A stretch of 37,994 bases of DNA from Clostridiales bacterium (GTDB lineage: Bacteria > Bacillota > Clostridia > Oscillospirales > Oscillospiraceae). The notes beneath the pieces were generated by a model. It did not search any database and was not told the origin of the DNA. It was given only the letters and a program-made list of their open reading frames with translations. A program made the position numbers and the translations under genes. The stretch spans positions 1-37,994 of the forward strand of contig JAJUHC010000025.1 in the NCBI GenBank assembly GCA_029268065.1. The letters run 5' to 3'. This document shows positions 8,638-16,499 of this stretch, one piece after another; the first letter of the stretch is position 1, and each line of letters begins with the position of its first letter.

Positions 8638-9012
8638 TTACTTGTCCGTCGTTTTTTCATCGGCGGGACTTTTTTCGCCCGAATCGGGTTTTGACGAAGC
8701 CTCGACGATGCTCTGGACGCCCCTCAGGACCTCCTTAAGCTTGTCATAGCCGAACATGGCGGCGTAGGAGACCATAATTCCGGCCACCGCCGCCCCGGCC
8801 ACCGAGTACCACTCCGCCGGAACCGCGTAAATCTGACAGTACGCAAAGAACGCCGCGAGCGTCAGCGCTTCCGACACGATGAACGCGAGCAGATTGGTCG
8901 GTATTTTGTCCCAGGTCAGCTTTTTCAGCACCTCGACCACGATATTGACTAGCGCGACTAGTACGCCGACGGCGGCAATGAGCGCCGAAAGCTCAGATAC
9001 GCTGATCATCAC
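8638..9012 (-). CDS. Phage holin-like membrane protein
   Basis: The protein has 124 residues. Three hydrophobic stretches (~8-28, ~42-62, ~70-90) are followed by a charged tail (SSKPDSGEKSPADEKTTDK), the usual plan of a phage holin. GGAGG sits 9 nt before a GTG at 9012 and 12 nt before an ATG at 9009; either could be the start. It comes directly after the endolysin and a second small membrane protein, so it probably forms the membrane lesion that releases the endolysin. The assignment rests on topology and position. Confidence 0.75.
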   Translation of the reverse strand: MMISVSELSALIAAVGVLVALVNIVVEVLKKLTWDKIPTNLLAFIVSEALTLAAFFAYCQIYAVPAEWYSVAGAAVAGIMVSYAAMFGYDKLKEVLRGVQSIVEASSKPDSGEKSPADEKTTDK

Positions 9013-9035
9013 TTGAATTTTCCTCCAAAATTAAT

Positions 9036-9338
9036 TCATTTTTTGCCATCGGAGGAAGCGCTTCCGAAGTCCGGCGAGCCGTTCTTCCCCCGTTCCAGAT
9101 AGGCCGGGAGCTTTATTTTGTTCTCCGCCTTCGCCTTATCGCTGTAAAATGCCTTGCTGACCCCGTACGCGGCCCAGGACGGCGCGACCATCGCCGTTAT
9201 CCAGGGCAGCGAGCCGGTGAACTGGCTTTTGATGCTGAGGTATGCGAGCACGAAGCCCCCGATCGATACCGCGGTAACCACAACAAGCTCCCAGGCCAGA
9301 ATGAGCTTTGAAAATTCCCTTTTATTCATTCGTTTCAT
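9036..9338 (-). CDS. Small two-helix membrane protein, second holin-like gene
   Basis: The protein has 100 residues with two hydrophobic helices (~13-33 and ~45-62) and a hydrophilic C-terminal third ending in Ser/Asp/Lys. Its ATG overlaps the endolysin stop codon (ATGA), so translation is coupled to the endolysin. The position between endolysin and holin suggests a role in lysis as holin, antiholin or pinholin. No family is recognised with certainty. Confidence 0.65.
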   Translation of the reverse strand: MKRMNKREFSKLILAWELVVVTAVSIGGFVLAYLSIKSQFTGSLPWITAMVAPSWAAYGVSKAFYSDKAKAENKIKLPAYLERGKNGSPDFGSASSDGKK

Positions 9339-10099
9339 CCGAGCGCTCTCATGAGGATAACGGCGAGCGTTTCGCGCGTTACGGGCTCCTGCCAGTGCAT
9401 ATCGCCGTTTTCGTCGCCTCTGAAGAGTCCCTCCTCAACCGCCCACGCGCAGGCCTCTTTCGCCCATTCGCTCGGGACGTTGCCCTTTGTGTTTTCGTCA
9501 GCCATATTTTCCACCTCCGAACAACAGCTCCACATGCCGTCAAGGCTCTCCGCCTCGTCGAAATCGACTTCTATGCCGGCTGCGCTCTCGCCGTTTGAGT
9601 ACTGGTAGACATTCATATACTCCGAAACAAGCCCCTTCGACCACGCGTAGGTCTGCCAGTGACCCCTGCATACGCCGCGGGCCGCCATTTCCTCTATAAC
9701 GTAATACGAGCCGTACACGCCGATGTCAAACGGCTTTATTTCCTCCCTTGCGGCTCTAAAGTACGATTCTATTTCGTCCATGTCGTCCGCACCCGCGTCG
9801 AAGTCCACCGCAAAGTAAATTATCGCGCCCTCCGGCATTTCAAGCTCCCGTGCCACCTCGAGCGCTGCGGCGCCGTCCTCCCTGCCAGCCGGCGCTCCCT
9901 CAAGCGCGCGGGCGGCATAGGTTTCGAACACGCTTAATATTTTCAGTCCCGCGCTTGAAACCGCTTCGGCTTCGTCGCGCGTCAGGCGCTTTGAATAGCC
10001 TTCCGGCACATGATAGCGGCAGGCAAAGCAAAAACCTTCCCTGACGAGCCTTTCCGCTGTATCCTTTGTAATTTTTGAAGCGCAGTCTACGCCTTTCAT
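9335..10099 (-). CDS. Endolysin: DUF1906 (glycoside-hydrolase-like) domain plus SLH-like C-terminal repeat
   Basis: The protein has 254 residues. The ATG at 10099 is chosen because GAGGAG lies 7 nt upstream; a GTG six nt earlier lacks spacing. Residues ~2-185 resemble the DUF1906/Rv2525c-like TIM-barrel (MKGVDCAS at the start, IIYFAVDFDA, DIGVYGSYYV, MNVYQYSNG), related to GH25 muramidases. Residues ~205-254 read like one SLH repeat (WAKEACAWAVEEGLF, VTRETLAVILMRAL). The inferred role is peptidoglycan cleavage at the end of particle assembly, with the SLH-like end binding host wall polymer. It follows the XhlA-like gene after 2 nt and overlaps the next gene. Confidence 0.85.
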   Translation of the reverse strand: MKGVDCASKITKDTAERLVREGFCFACRYHVPEGYSKRLTRDEAEAVSSAGLKILSVFETYAARALEGAPAGREDGAAALEVARELEMPEGAIIYFAVDFDAGADDMDEIESYFRAAREEIKPFDIGVYGSYYVIEEMAARGVCRGHWQTYAWSKGLVSEYMNVYQYSNGESAAGIEVDFDEAESLDGMWSCCSEVENMADENTKGNVPSEWAKEACAWAVEEGLFRGDENGDMHWQEPVTRETLAVILMRALG

Positions 10100-10101
10100 A
10101 A

Positions 10102-10395
10102 TCACACTCCTCTACTAGTAAGATATGCCACCGCCGCAGCAATTAGTGCGGACAGCAGAGCGCCCGCAATGCGGTCGAGCCACAGCCCCGGCTTCTTTTC
10201 CAGCGTGCATATACGCTCGTCGTGGTCGTCGAGCTGCCTTGCCTGATTTTTAAGTATCTCGGTGAGCTGCCCTGAAAGCTTCAGGAAATCCTCCTGCATC
10301 CGCTCCAGCGAGACGAGGCGCTCGTTGTCCCTTTTGAAGCGCTCGTCCATAATCTGCATATCCTTTTCATGCACCCTGAGAAGATCGCCTTCCAT
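10102..10395 (-). CDS. XhlA-like lysis accessory protein
   Basis: The protein has 97 residues. The ATG at 10395 with GGAGGGG just upstream is preferred; a longer reading from 10548 covers the preceding XkdX-like gene in another frame and is rejected. A charged, heptad-rich coiled coil (~5-68) leads into one C-terminal transmembrane helix (LLSALIAAAVAYL). This is the layout of haemolysin XhlA of PBSX-type phages, which works with a holin. It is sandwiched between the XkdX-like peptide (8 nt gap) and the endolysin (2 nt gap). Confidence 0.75.
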   Translation of the reverse strand: MEGDLLRVHEKDMQIMDERFKRDNERLVSLERMQEDFLKLSGQLTEILKNQARQLDDHDERICTLEKKPGLWLDRIAGALLSALIAAAVAYLTSRGV

Positions 10396-10403
10396 TTCCC
10401 CTC

Positions 10404-10538
10404 CTATGAGCCGTAGCTCTCGCCCGTGATCTCCGCATACTGCGCCGCGCTGATTACGCCCTTCCTGACCGCCAGGGCCACCATCGGCTTGCTCCAGAGC
10501 CCGTGGTCGTAGTTCCACTTTATCCTCTCGTATGTCAT
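10404..10538 (-). CDS. XkdX-family phage peptide
   Basis: This is a 44-residue gene read from the minus strand. It starts MTYERIKWNYDHGLWS, contains MVALAVRKGVISAAQYAEI and ends TGESYGS. The family hallmark is a short protein with a Y-x-x-G-x-W/T stretch, V-x-x-G-x-I and a final Y-x-x-I-T-G-E. Its ATG overlaps the stop codon of the upstream gene (ATGA), and the XhlA-like gene follows after 8 nt. XkdX proteins sit next to tail-fibre and lysis genes in Firmicute phages; their role is unknown. Confidence 0.8.
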   Translation of the reverse strand: MTYERIKWNYDHGLWSKPMVALAVRKGVISAAQYAEITGESYGS

Positions 10539-10876
10539 ACAGTCGCATCCTCCATGCTCAGAATATTTGAAAATTCAAGCGCCGCGGCAATCCTGTCCTC
10601 CGCCGTAGGCGCATATTCGGGTACTGTGTTGACGATTGTTTCTATCGCGGCTATCGCCTCGCTCTCCGTTAGGGAGGCGGAAACGCCGTACATGGACCTC
10701 AGCGCGGACAGGTTCTGCAAGGCAAACATCACCTCGCCGCTCTCGTCGGTTTCGACTATGTGGGCGAATTCACTCACCGCCGGATACCTCGAAAGTACGC
10801 TCTGCGGCGTGAAAAGCTCCCCGCTCGGGGTCATGTAGGTCTTTGTGCCCGTGTATTTTTCAAGATGCTTTGCCAT
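10535..10876 (-). CDS. Tail-fibre-associated hypothetical phage protein
   Basis: The protein has 113 residues with AAGGAGG before the ATG. It begins AKHLEKYTGTKTYMTPSGE and continues with a mainly helical part (VLSRYPAVSEFAHIVETD..., EAIAAIETIVNTVPEYAP...). Proteins of this size and position, upstream of an XkdX-like gene, are frequent in clostridial phages and are thought to be fibre-associated or chaperone-like. It ends in a 4-nt overlap with the XkdX-like gene. No recognised catalytic motif. Confidence 0.65.
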   Translation of the reverse strand: MAKHLEKYTGTKTYMTPSGELFTPQSVLSRYPAVSEFAHIVETDESGEVMFALQNLSALRSMYGVSASLTESEAIAAIETIVNTVPEYAPTAEDRIAAALEFSNILSMEDATV

Positions 10877-10898
10877 TTAATTTTCCTCCTTGTATTAT

Positions 10899-11990
10899 TT
10901 AAACTGAATAAGCTTCCGCCGTTGCTGTATCCGCCCCAGATGAATTCTTTCCTCCGGCTATGATTGCGAAGCTTCCGGCAACGGCTGAAGCCCCGTTGTA
11001 TCTCGCAGCGCCCGTCCCCGTTGTTCTCACCAGAGAAGAATCGTACATATCGACCTCGGAACGGGCGCCGCCGTTATAGCCGCCGCTTATAACCGCTACA
11101 CCTCCCACGGATACGGCCTGCGGTCTCGTCCTCTCGCAGCTCAGCACAGCCGGAGTCGAACGGACAAGCGAAGCGTCGTACGCGTCCACGGCGTTGCGCA
11201 TTGTCGTTCCCCATTTTCCGCCGCCCGCGAATATTGCGTACGTTCCGTTTCCCGTGCCTCCGAGCTCGCTTCTTGCTACGCTCAGAGCGGCGGGGGACGT
11301 CCGCACCATTGAGCTATCATAAGCGTCAACCGCGGCGCTTTCGCCGTTGTAATAGCCGCCCGCGAACAAAGCGTAAGCCCCTATTGAGGCCGCCGCAAAA
11401 CGTCCTCTCGGAATGCTGAGACCGCCCGCCGTGCCCTTTACCATAGACGTGTTATAATATGTGCCATTACCTCCAGAGGACGGAAAAATAACGTAATATG
11501 GCGTGGTTGCCGCCGCAATTCCGTCTTCTCCGGAGTTTAAGTCCGCCAGAGAACGCCGCGTTAAAGAATTATCAAAAGCAATTACTTTTGCGTTCGGATA
11601 CGCTTCCTCTTCTCCCGCATAAGACCCTCCGCCGAAGAAGGCATAACCGTATAAAGTTGCTGCAGCCATGCCGTCGTACAGCGTCCACAGGGATGAACCG
11701 GTAGAGCGGGCGAGTGCAGAATTATATATATCAATGCCTCCGGTGTAATTGCCTCCCACAAAGACCGCGTAGTTGCCTGCCGCCGCCCCCGCGAGACCGC
11801 TTCTCTCATATGAAAGGCCGGATACAGTTCCAAGGTAAGAAAGCGCCGAATACGAATAACAGAGTCTCGCGGTTCCCCCGACGCCAATGTAAATTTTCTT
11901 CACCCTTCTCGCCGCTCCGCCGATGCCGATATACGCCTTTTTCATTTTCCTCGCAGCGCCGCCGATGCCGATATACAAGGCCTTACCCAT
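10899..11990 (-). CDS. Kelch-like beta-propeller tail protein with three YIGIGGAAR motifs
   Basis: The protein has 363 residues; GGGAGGATAA precedes the ATG. The N-terminus holds three near-identical 13-residue units (YIGIGGAARKMKK, YIGIGGAARRVKK, YIGVGGTAR), a motif seen at the virion-attachment end of many Firmicute phage tail proteins. The remainder (~50-363) is made of about six kelch-like blades with the pattern YDSSLVRT...LSxxRxxxAAxxxGxYAIFAGG, which predict a beta-propeller. It is the most distal of three consecutive fibre genes and is therefore a good candidate for the receptor-binding tip. No reverse transcriptase or template repeat is nearby that would suggest targeted diversification. 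Confidence 0.8.
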   Translation of the reverse strand: MGKALYIGIGGAARKMKKAYIGIGGAARRVKKIYIGVGGTARLCYSYSALSYLGTVSGLSYERSGLAGAAAGNYAVFVGGNYTGGIDIYNSALARSTGSSLWTLYDGMAAATLYGYAFFGGGSYAGEEEAYPNAKVIAFDNSLTRRSLADLNSGEDGIAAATTPYYVIFPSSGGNGTYYNTSMVKGTAGGLSIPRGRFAAASIGAYALFAGGYYNGESAAVDAYDSSMVRTSPAALSVARSELGGTGNGTYAIFAGGGKWGTTMRNAVDAYDASLVRSTPAVLSCERTRPQAVSVGGVAVISGGYNGGARSEVDMYDSSLVRTTGTGAARYNGASAVAGSFAIIAGGKNSSGADTATAEAYSV

Positions 11991-12000
11991 TTATCCTCCC

Positions 12001-12696
12001 TCACTCGTACATGATGTAGATCGAGCCGCTCGCAAGGTAGGTCGAGCCCGGCGTCATATCGCCCGTCCCGGCATAAATATCCCTGACCTGCGCCGTGCCG
12101 CAGTTTGCCTGCGAAGAAGCGTTTGCGTTCAGCTGTCCTCCCATGGTTCCGCCCGCGGCGTTTAAGGGAGTGTAGCCGAGCGCGCTTTGCTTCGCGTTCC
12201 ACGCGGCTTTTTCGCCGTCCGTGCAAAGGCGGTTGTTTGAGTCCTGAGTCAGCGCCGATAAATTGTGTCCGTGGTTTGCCGCCGCGTAATCCGTCCCTGC
12301 GACCGCCGCCGAAACCGCAGAGCCGTTGCCCTTTAGAAGCCCCGCAATGTTTGTCGCCGTAGAGTTCGTGACCTGATTCGGTCCGGCCGTCCCCTGCGGT
12401 CCTGCTGGGCCCTGCGCTCCCGCAGGACCGGTCTCCCCTTGTATCCCCTGTACACCTTGAATCCCCTGCTCGCCCTTCCATCTGTACCACTGATAGGAGG
12501 ACGACGCGGAAGGCGCGACCGCCGAATTGTCCGAGCATATGCCGATATACTCGTTTGGCGTATTCAGCATGTTTTCGTCAGCCGGATTGCCGCTTGCGGC
12601 CCATTTGATATGCACATATGCGGTTTGTCCCGCCGCCCCCTGCGCGCCCTGCGGCCCCTGCGGTCCTATGACGCTGCCAAGGTCAATCTGTCCCAT
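12001..12696 (-). CDS. Collagen-like tail fibre protein
   Basis: The protein has 231 residues. A short N-terminal part with GPQGPQGAQGAAG leads to a tryptophan-containing carbohydrate-binding-like segment (HIKWAASGNPADENM). A second Gly-X-Y run follows (GVQGIQGETGPAGAQGPAG), then an Ala/Asn-rich beta domain with NAAGGTMGGQLNANA, which is typical of phage fibre ends. Gly-X-Y runs form collagen-like triple helices in phage tail fibres. It is 10 nt upstream of the kelch-like gene. Trimeric fibre function is inferred from architecture. Confidence 0.8.
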   Translation of the reverse strand: MGQIDLGSVIGPQGPQGAQGAAGQTAYVHIKWAASGNPADENMLNTPNEYIGICSDNSAVAPSASSSYQWYRWKGEQGIQGVQGIQGETGPAGAQGPAGPQGTAGPNQVTNSTATNIAGLLKGNGSAVSAAVAGTDYAAANHGHNLSALTQDSNNRLCTDGEKAAWNAKQSALGYTPLNAAGGTMGGQLNANASSQANCGTAQVRDIYAGTGDMTPGSTYLASGSIYIMYE

Positions 12697-12717
12697 AAAG
12701 CAAGCCTTCCTTTCTTA

Positions 12718-13485
12718 TTAAAATGTCCATATTAGGCGGCCGGAAGCGTTTACTGAAAAATTCGGCGCTGAATCGCCCGTATACGAAAGAATAAGGTGTC
12801 CGTCAGCATCGATGTTGAAGGCAAACAGCCCCTCCGCCGCGACCGCCACGCCGGAGAATCCGCGCTCGCCTCTCTCTCCCTTTTCACCTCTTTCGCCCTG
12901 TATGCCGCGCGGTCCGGCGGCTCCGGTCGCGCCGTCCGCGCCCTTTGGTCCCTGCGCGCCCTGCGCCCCGGTCGGCCCCTGGGGGATGATGAAGTTGAAA
13001 ACCGCGTCCGCGCCCGTGCCGGAATTTGTTACTGAAGGCGGCGTGCCCTGAGATGCTGTTGTCACTGTGCCTATGCTTATCGTCGCCGCGTCGCCCCTGT
13101 CGCCTTTATCGCCTTTTTCGCCCTTATCGCCCTTCACTGCCGCAAGACTGAGAAGCTCACGCCATGTCTCTTCGCCCTCGCGCCTCCACTTTATATAGCC
13201 CTCGTCGTGCTGAAGCTCGACGCTCCTGCCGTCAAACGCTCCCGACGCTTTTGCATCCGCAAGCGCGGTTTCTATCGCGGAAGCAAGCGCGCCGAAGCTG
13301 ATGCGGGCCGAAAGCTCCGCGTCAAGCTCGGCAGTCAGCGTGTTGTTTATGAAGTTCTTTATCGCGTTCCCGCCCGCGTCGAATTTTTCCTTCAGCAGCG
13401 CAGGCGTCATGCCCGGCTCTCCGCCCGGGTCGTCACTCAGCTTTGATATGTAGCTTATGTCGGTCGTCAGCTTTGTAAGAGCCAC
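12718..13485 (-). CDS. Collagen-like tail fibre protein, upstream member
   Basis: The protein has 255 residues. It starts at GTG (13485) with GGAGGGG five nt upstream. A helical N-terminus (DDPGGEPGMTPALLKEKFD) is common in clostridial tail-fibre proteins and probably contacts the virion. Gly-X-Y tracts GDKGEKGDKGDRGD and GPTGAQGAQGPKGADG...GERGEKGERGERG are separated by a conserved ISIGTVTTASQGTPPSV segment. A small beta domain (FAFNIDADGHLILSYTGD) ends it. It lies between the large tail-hub gene (20 nt) and the second collagen fibre (21 nt). Confidence 0.8.
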   Translation of the reverse strand: MALTKLTTDISYISKLSDDPGGEPGMTPALLKEKFDAGGNAIKNFINNTLTAELDAELSARISFGALASAIETALADAKASGAFDGRSVELQHDEGYIKWRREGEETWRELLSLAAVKGDKGEKGDKGDRGDAATISIGTVTTASQGTPPSVTNSGTGADAVFNFIIPQGPTGAQGAQGPKGADGATGAAGPRGIQGERGEKGERGERGFSGVAVAAEGLFAFNIDADGHLILSYTGDSAPNFSVNASGRLIWTF

Positions 13486-13505
13486 TCATGCCCCTCCTTA
13501 TCCTT

Positions 13506-15980
13506 TCAAACCGTTCCGGTAACGCTGAATTCTATCCCTGCGTCCGTAATGGTGGCCGTGCAGTTCGGCCTTGAAGTGAACACAATCTTGTATCTGCAAA
13601 AGTCCTTCGCCCCTATCTTGAGCCTGCGCGGCTGAGTTATCCTTCCCGTTCCGAAGGAAAATCCCGAAAAGTCAAGCTCAAAGAAGTTAAACAACCCGTT
13701 TGACAGACTTTCCGTGCCGCATTCGACGACTCCTTCGCCGAGCCGCTCGCGCTTCGCGTCGGTAAGCACCGTGACGTTCACCGAAGAACGGCTTTCCGGC
13801 TTTGCCGAAACCCACAGATGCGGAGAGCGCTTTGTCTTGAATTCGGAACCGAAGTCCATCGAGCCGCTTTCCCAGTAGGCAGCAATCGGCTCGCCGTTGT
13901 CTGTCAGGTAATCGCGCGAGAAATGCCTTATGTATCCGTCGAAGGTGCCTATGTATGCCTCGTCCTTGTAAACTATCATGCAGGACGCGGGAAAGTCGCG
14001 GTAAAGGTACCATGTGTTGTTCTCCGTGTTGTGAACGAGAGCCCTGCCGCCCTGCAAAATGTAGTATTCATGGTTTATCTTGTCGAAATACGCCTGCGCG
14101 CTTTTCAGGTCGAAGCTCCGGAGGCTCGTCTCCACCCTTTGCGAAATGCGCTTTGCATTGCGCTGGTCGTTCGTTATTTCGCCGCCCATGCTTATCCATT
14201 CGTAAATTGAGCGTCCGTCGAGCGTTCTTGGATGGTTTTCAACGAGCATGGCCTGCCCCGGGGCGCAGTTTCCGATGGCCCTGTTCACTGGCGTGACGTA
14301 AAAGGCCGCCTCTGTCGTTCCGTCCTCGAGCGTCAGTGTGTCGCAGCTTATGCTGTACGCGCTGTCCTCCTTGAACGCCAATAGCCTGTCGTAGTGCCGT
14401 ATAAGCCCCGTGATCGGCGTGTTCGATTCGCCCGCCGCTATCTCGCAGTTTTCGGGGAAGTATTCCGCGTCGGGCATACCGCTTTCGTCAATTCCGCTGT
14501 AAATCGCCTTGTTTGAACCGTCGCCGTACAGGAAAACCCTGTTGTCGGTGCGTCCGCTGAAAAGCTCCGAATACTTCATACCCGTTACCGAGCCTCTGTT
14601 CCCGCAGCCCTTGGTCCATTTTATTTCCAGCGTGTTTACGCCGTACTGCGGCGGGTGCTCCGTAATATACTCTCCTTCCACGGTCGCGCCGACGATTACG
14701 CGGACGGTGCCGTTTGTTTTTGTCGCCGAGTAATACGGGTGTCCCTGCCATGATGTGCCCTCGGGTATGGATGTGCCGTTGAGCATTACGGAGTCTACGC
14801 CGCTTATGTTTTTCTCCGCAAGCTGGAAGGTGTCGTGCGTGCCGTCCGGCGAAAACCTCTGCCGCTTCGCGCCTGTCAGTCTGTTTGCCCTTTCAAGCGG
14901 AACGCCTCCGCCGCTGTACGGAGTGGAAATTGCCACCACGGGCGCATATCCCGATACGGGCGCAAGAGAGGATGCCCCGCCTGCCGGCAGGATTCCGTCC
15001 CATACATAGTAATTCGAGCCCGTGAGTATATAGAGCTTTGAGTTGAACGCGAAAAAGCCGACGCGCTCGGTGCTGTCGATACTGCCTATGCATGCTTTGC
15101 TCCATACCCCGTCCGTCTCCGTAAGAGACCACAGATGCCCGCCGCAGGCCGCGACAAGATACTCCGTGTCTCCGACGCGGCCGGACCATATTCCGTGCAC
15201 GGCAGGATGTTCGTATGTCGTTCCGAGAGACATTCGCCAGAACTTCCATGCGTAGGTATCGTTCTGCACAACCATCATTCTGTTGCCGTACCATTTGTGC
15301 TGCGGCTCGTCATATCTTGTTATTTTGCAGACTCCGTACTGGGGATGCGAATAATACTTGCCGAAGGGCGAGATTTCGCCGTAAGCAGAATATCTGACCG
15401 TCCCTTCCCCCTGAACGGTCACAGCGCCGTTTTCCACCGCTATCGAATCGTAGCAATAAATTGCGTTGAGTATCCCGACATTGTGCTCCAGAATAAACAA
15501 TTCTTCGGAGTCCTGACTGACCGTGCCGCCCTGCACCCTTGTTCCTACGCTTGCGGCGGTGTAGCTAACGGCGTCGAACTTATATATCGCGCCCTCGGAG
15601 CTTCGGTAATAATAAAACCTGTAATCAGTGCGGTTGTCGTAATTTACCGTGACGGAGCTTCCCGAAATGGACAGCGTGCCGTCGTCCGACACCTCTATCG
15701 CCGGATATGCGGTAAAGGTGCGTGTCGGAGAGTTTATGTCTGAAAAGAGGACTTCCGAAGCCGCCGACGATACGATCGAATAATCGCCGTTTTCCAGCAG
15801 CCCCGCGACGCTTTTTGTGCCGCCGCGCACCTGGAGCGAGCCTTCGTCCGTAATCTTGAAATTCGACATTTCTGCGGCCTCGCCGGTCTTGAGCCCTGTA
15901 TCCCCGTCCGGATTCTCGTTGAGTCCCAAAAATCCGCTTATTCTCATAACCTGTGTGCCGGAGGACTTAACCCTTGCCAT
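13506..15980 (-). CDS. Large tail-hub / head-completion (stabilisation-like) protein
   Basis: The protein has 824 residues and starts 4 nt after the connector gene. The opening (MRISGFLGLNENPDGDTGLK...AAEMSNFKITDEGSLQVRGG) is the pattern of podovirus proteins that close the head, as with P22-like DNA-stabilisation proteins. Those proteins also begin with a list of source data and then fold as a beta-propeller. Repeated aromatic and glycine-rich beta strands (FNSKLYILTGSNYYVWDG; YFDKINHEYYILQGG) support a propeller. At 824 residues it is longer than P22 gp10 (about 470), so extra domains are expected. No tape measure or tail-tube genes exist beside it, which argues for a short tail. Confidence 0.65.
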   Translation of the reverse strand: MARVKSSGTQVMRISGFLGLNENPDGDTGLKTGEAAEMSNFKITDEGSLQVRGGTKSVAGLLENGDYSIVSSAASEVLFSDINSPTRTFTAYPAIEVSDDGTLSISGSSVTVNYDNRTDYRFYYYRSSEGAIYKFDAVSYTAASVGTRVQGGTVSQDSEELFILEHNVGILNAIYCYDSIAVENGAVTVQGEGTVRYSAYGEISPFGKYYSHPQYGVCKITRYDEPQHKWYGNRMMVVQNDTYAWKFWRMSLGTTYEHPAVHGIWSGRVGDTEYLVAACGGHLWSLTETDGVWSKACIGSIDSTERVGFFAFNSKLYILTGSNYYVWDGILPAGGASSLAPVSGYAPVVAISTPYSGGGVPLERANRLTGAKRQRFSPDGTHDTFQLAEKNISGVDSVMLNGTSIPEGTSWQGHPYYSATKTNGTVRVIVGATVEGEYITEHPPQYGVNTLEIKWTKGCGNRGSVTGMKYSELFSGRTDNRVFLYGDGSNKAIYSGIDESGMPDAEYFPENCEIAAGESNTPITGLIRHYDRLLAFKEDSAYSISCDTLTLEDGTTEAAFYVTPVNRAIGNCAPGQAMLVENHPRTLDGRSIYEWISMGGEITNDQRNAKRISQRVETSLRSFDLKSAQAYFDKINHEYYILQGGRALVHNTENNTWYLYRDFPASCMIVYKDEAYIGTFDGYIRHFSRDYLTDNGEPIAAYWESGSMDFGSEFKTKRSPHLWVSAKPESRSSVNVTVLTDAKRERLGEGVVECGTESLSNGLFNFFELDFSGFSFGTGRITQPRRLKIGAKDFCRYKIVFTSRPNCTATITDAGIEFSVTGTV

Positions 15981-15984
15981 AAGC

Positions 15985-16422
15985 TCACAGCCCCCCCGCT
16001 TCCGAGTATCCTATGCCCCCGTAAACATCCTCGATGGGTTCAAAGCCTCTCGGCACAGCCGCGCCGAGCCTTGCGATGAGTTCCTCGTACCTCTGCTGAA
16101 AAAACGAGGCGGCGGAGGGGTTTTCCTCGAGAAGAAGCTGAGCCGCGAGCCCATATGGCAGCACCGTTTGAGCTATCGTGTCGTCAAGCCCCATGTCTGA
16201 GACAAAATCCGTTATGCGATCGCATATCGGGCGCGTCCCTTCCGCAGGCTTAGCGCAGGTTGAGGAATAGGGGTAAACTTCGCCGCGCAGAACGTTCAGG
16301 ATAAGAAGTGTCCGTGACTTGTAGTCCGCGTTTGAGGCCGTGTCGGTCCTGCCCGTCGAGGCTTCCGCCGAATCTATCAGCCCCATCGCGGCGTTGAAGA
16401 CCTCCTGTGCCGTAGTAGGCAT
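15985..16422 (-). CDS. Head-tail connector (adaptor) protein
   Basis: The protein has 145 residues. The ATG at 16422 has AAGGAGTG upstream; an in-frame start at 16473 would read through the hairpin after the coat gene and is unlikely. It is mostly helical (TTAQEVFNAAMGLIDSAEA, QTVLPYGLAAQLLLEEN, FFQQRYEELIARL), matching head-completion adaptors of podoviruses, which are helix bundles of about 150 residues encoded after the coat protein. It ends GGIGYSEAGGL. Confidence 0.7.
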   Translation of the reverse strand: MPTTAQEVFNAAMGLIDSAEASTGRTDTASNADYKSRTLLILNVLRGEVYPYSSTCAKPAEGTRPICDRITDFVSDMGLDDTIAQTVLPYGLAAQLLLEENPSAASFFQQRYEELIARLGAAVPRGFEPIEDVYGGIGYSEAGGL

Positions 16423-16452
16423 GTTATCACTCCTTGTGTGGTGGATTTTGTT

Positions 16453-16486
16453 TTCGGGGCGGGCGTCCTTCATGGCCCGCCCCGAA
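16453..16486 (-). terminator. Hairpin between coat and connector genes
   Basis: A perfect 12-bp GC-rich stem (TTCGGGGCGGGC, 16453-16464, with 16475-16486) lies 13 nt after the coat stop codon. The minus strand continues AAACAAAATCC without a T-run. It probably lowers read-through or stabilises the abundant coat mRNA. Confidence 0.5.
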
Positions 16487-16499
16487 TCCGAAAAGTATC

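Noticed and set aside
10102-10548. A single 148-residue protein on the minus strand
   Set aside because: Its N-terminal third overlaps the XkdX-like gene in another frame and has odd composition; a good SD and ATG at 10395 give the XhlA-like protein.
10899-11990. Diversity-generating retroelement acting on the kelch-like tip
   Set aside because: No reverse transcriptase gene and no template/variable repeat pair was found in the window.
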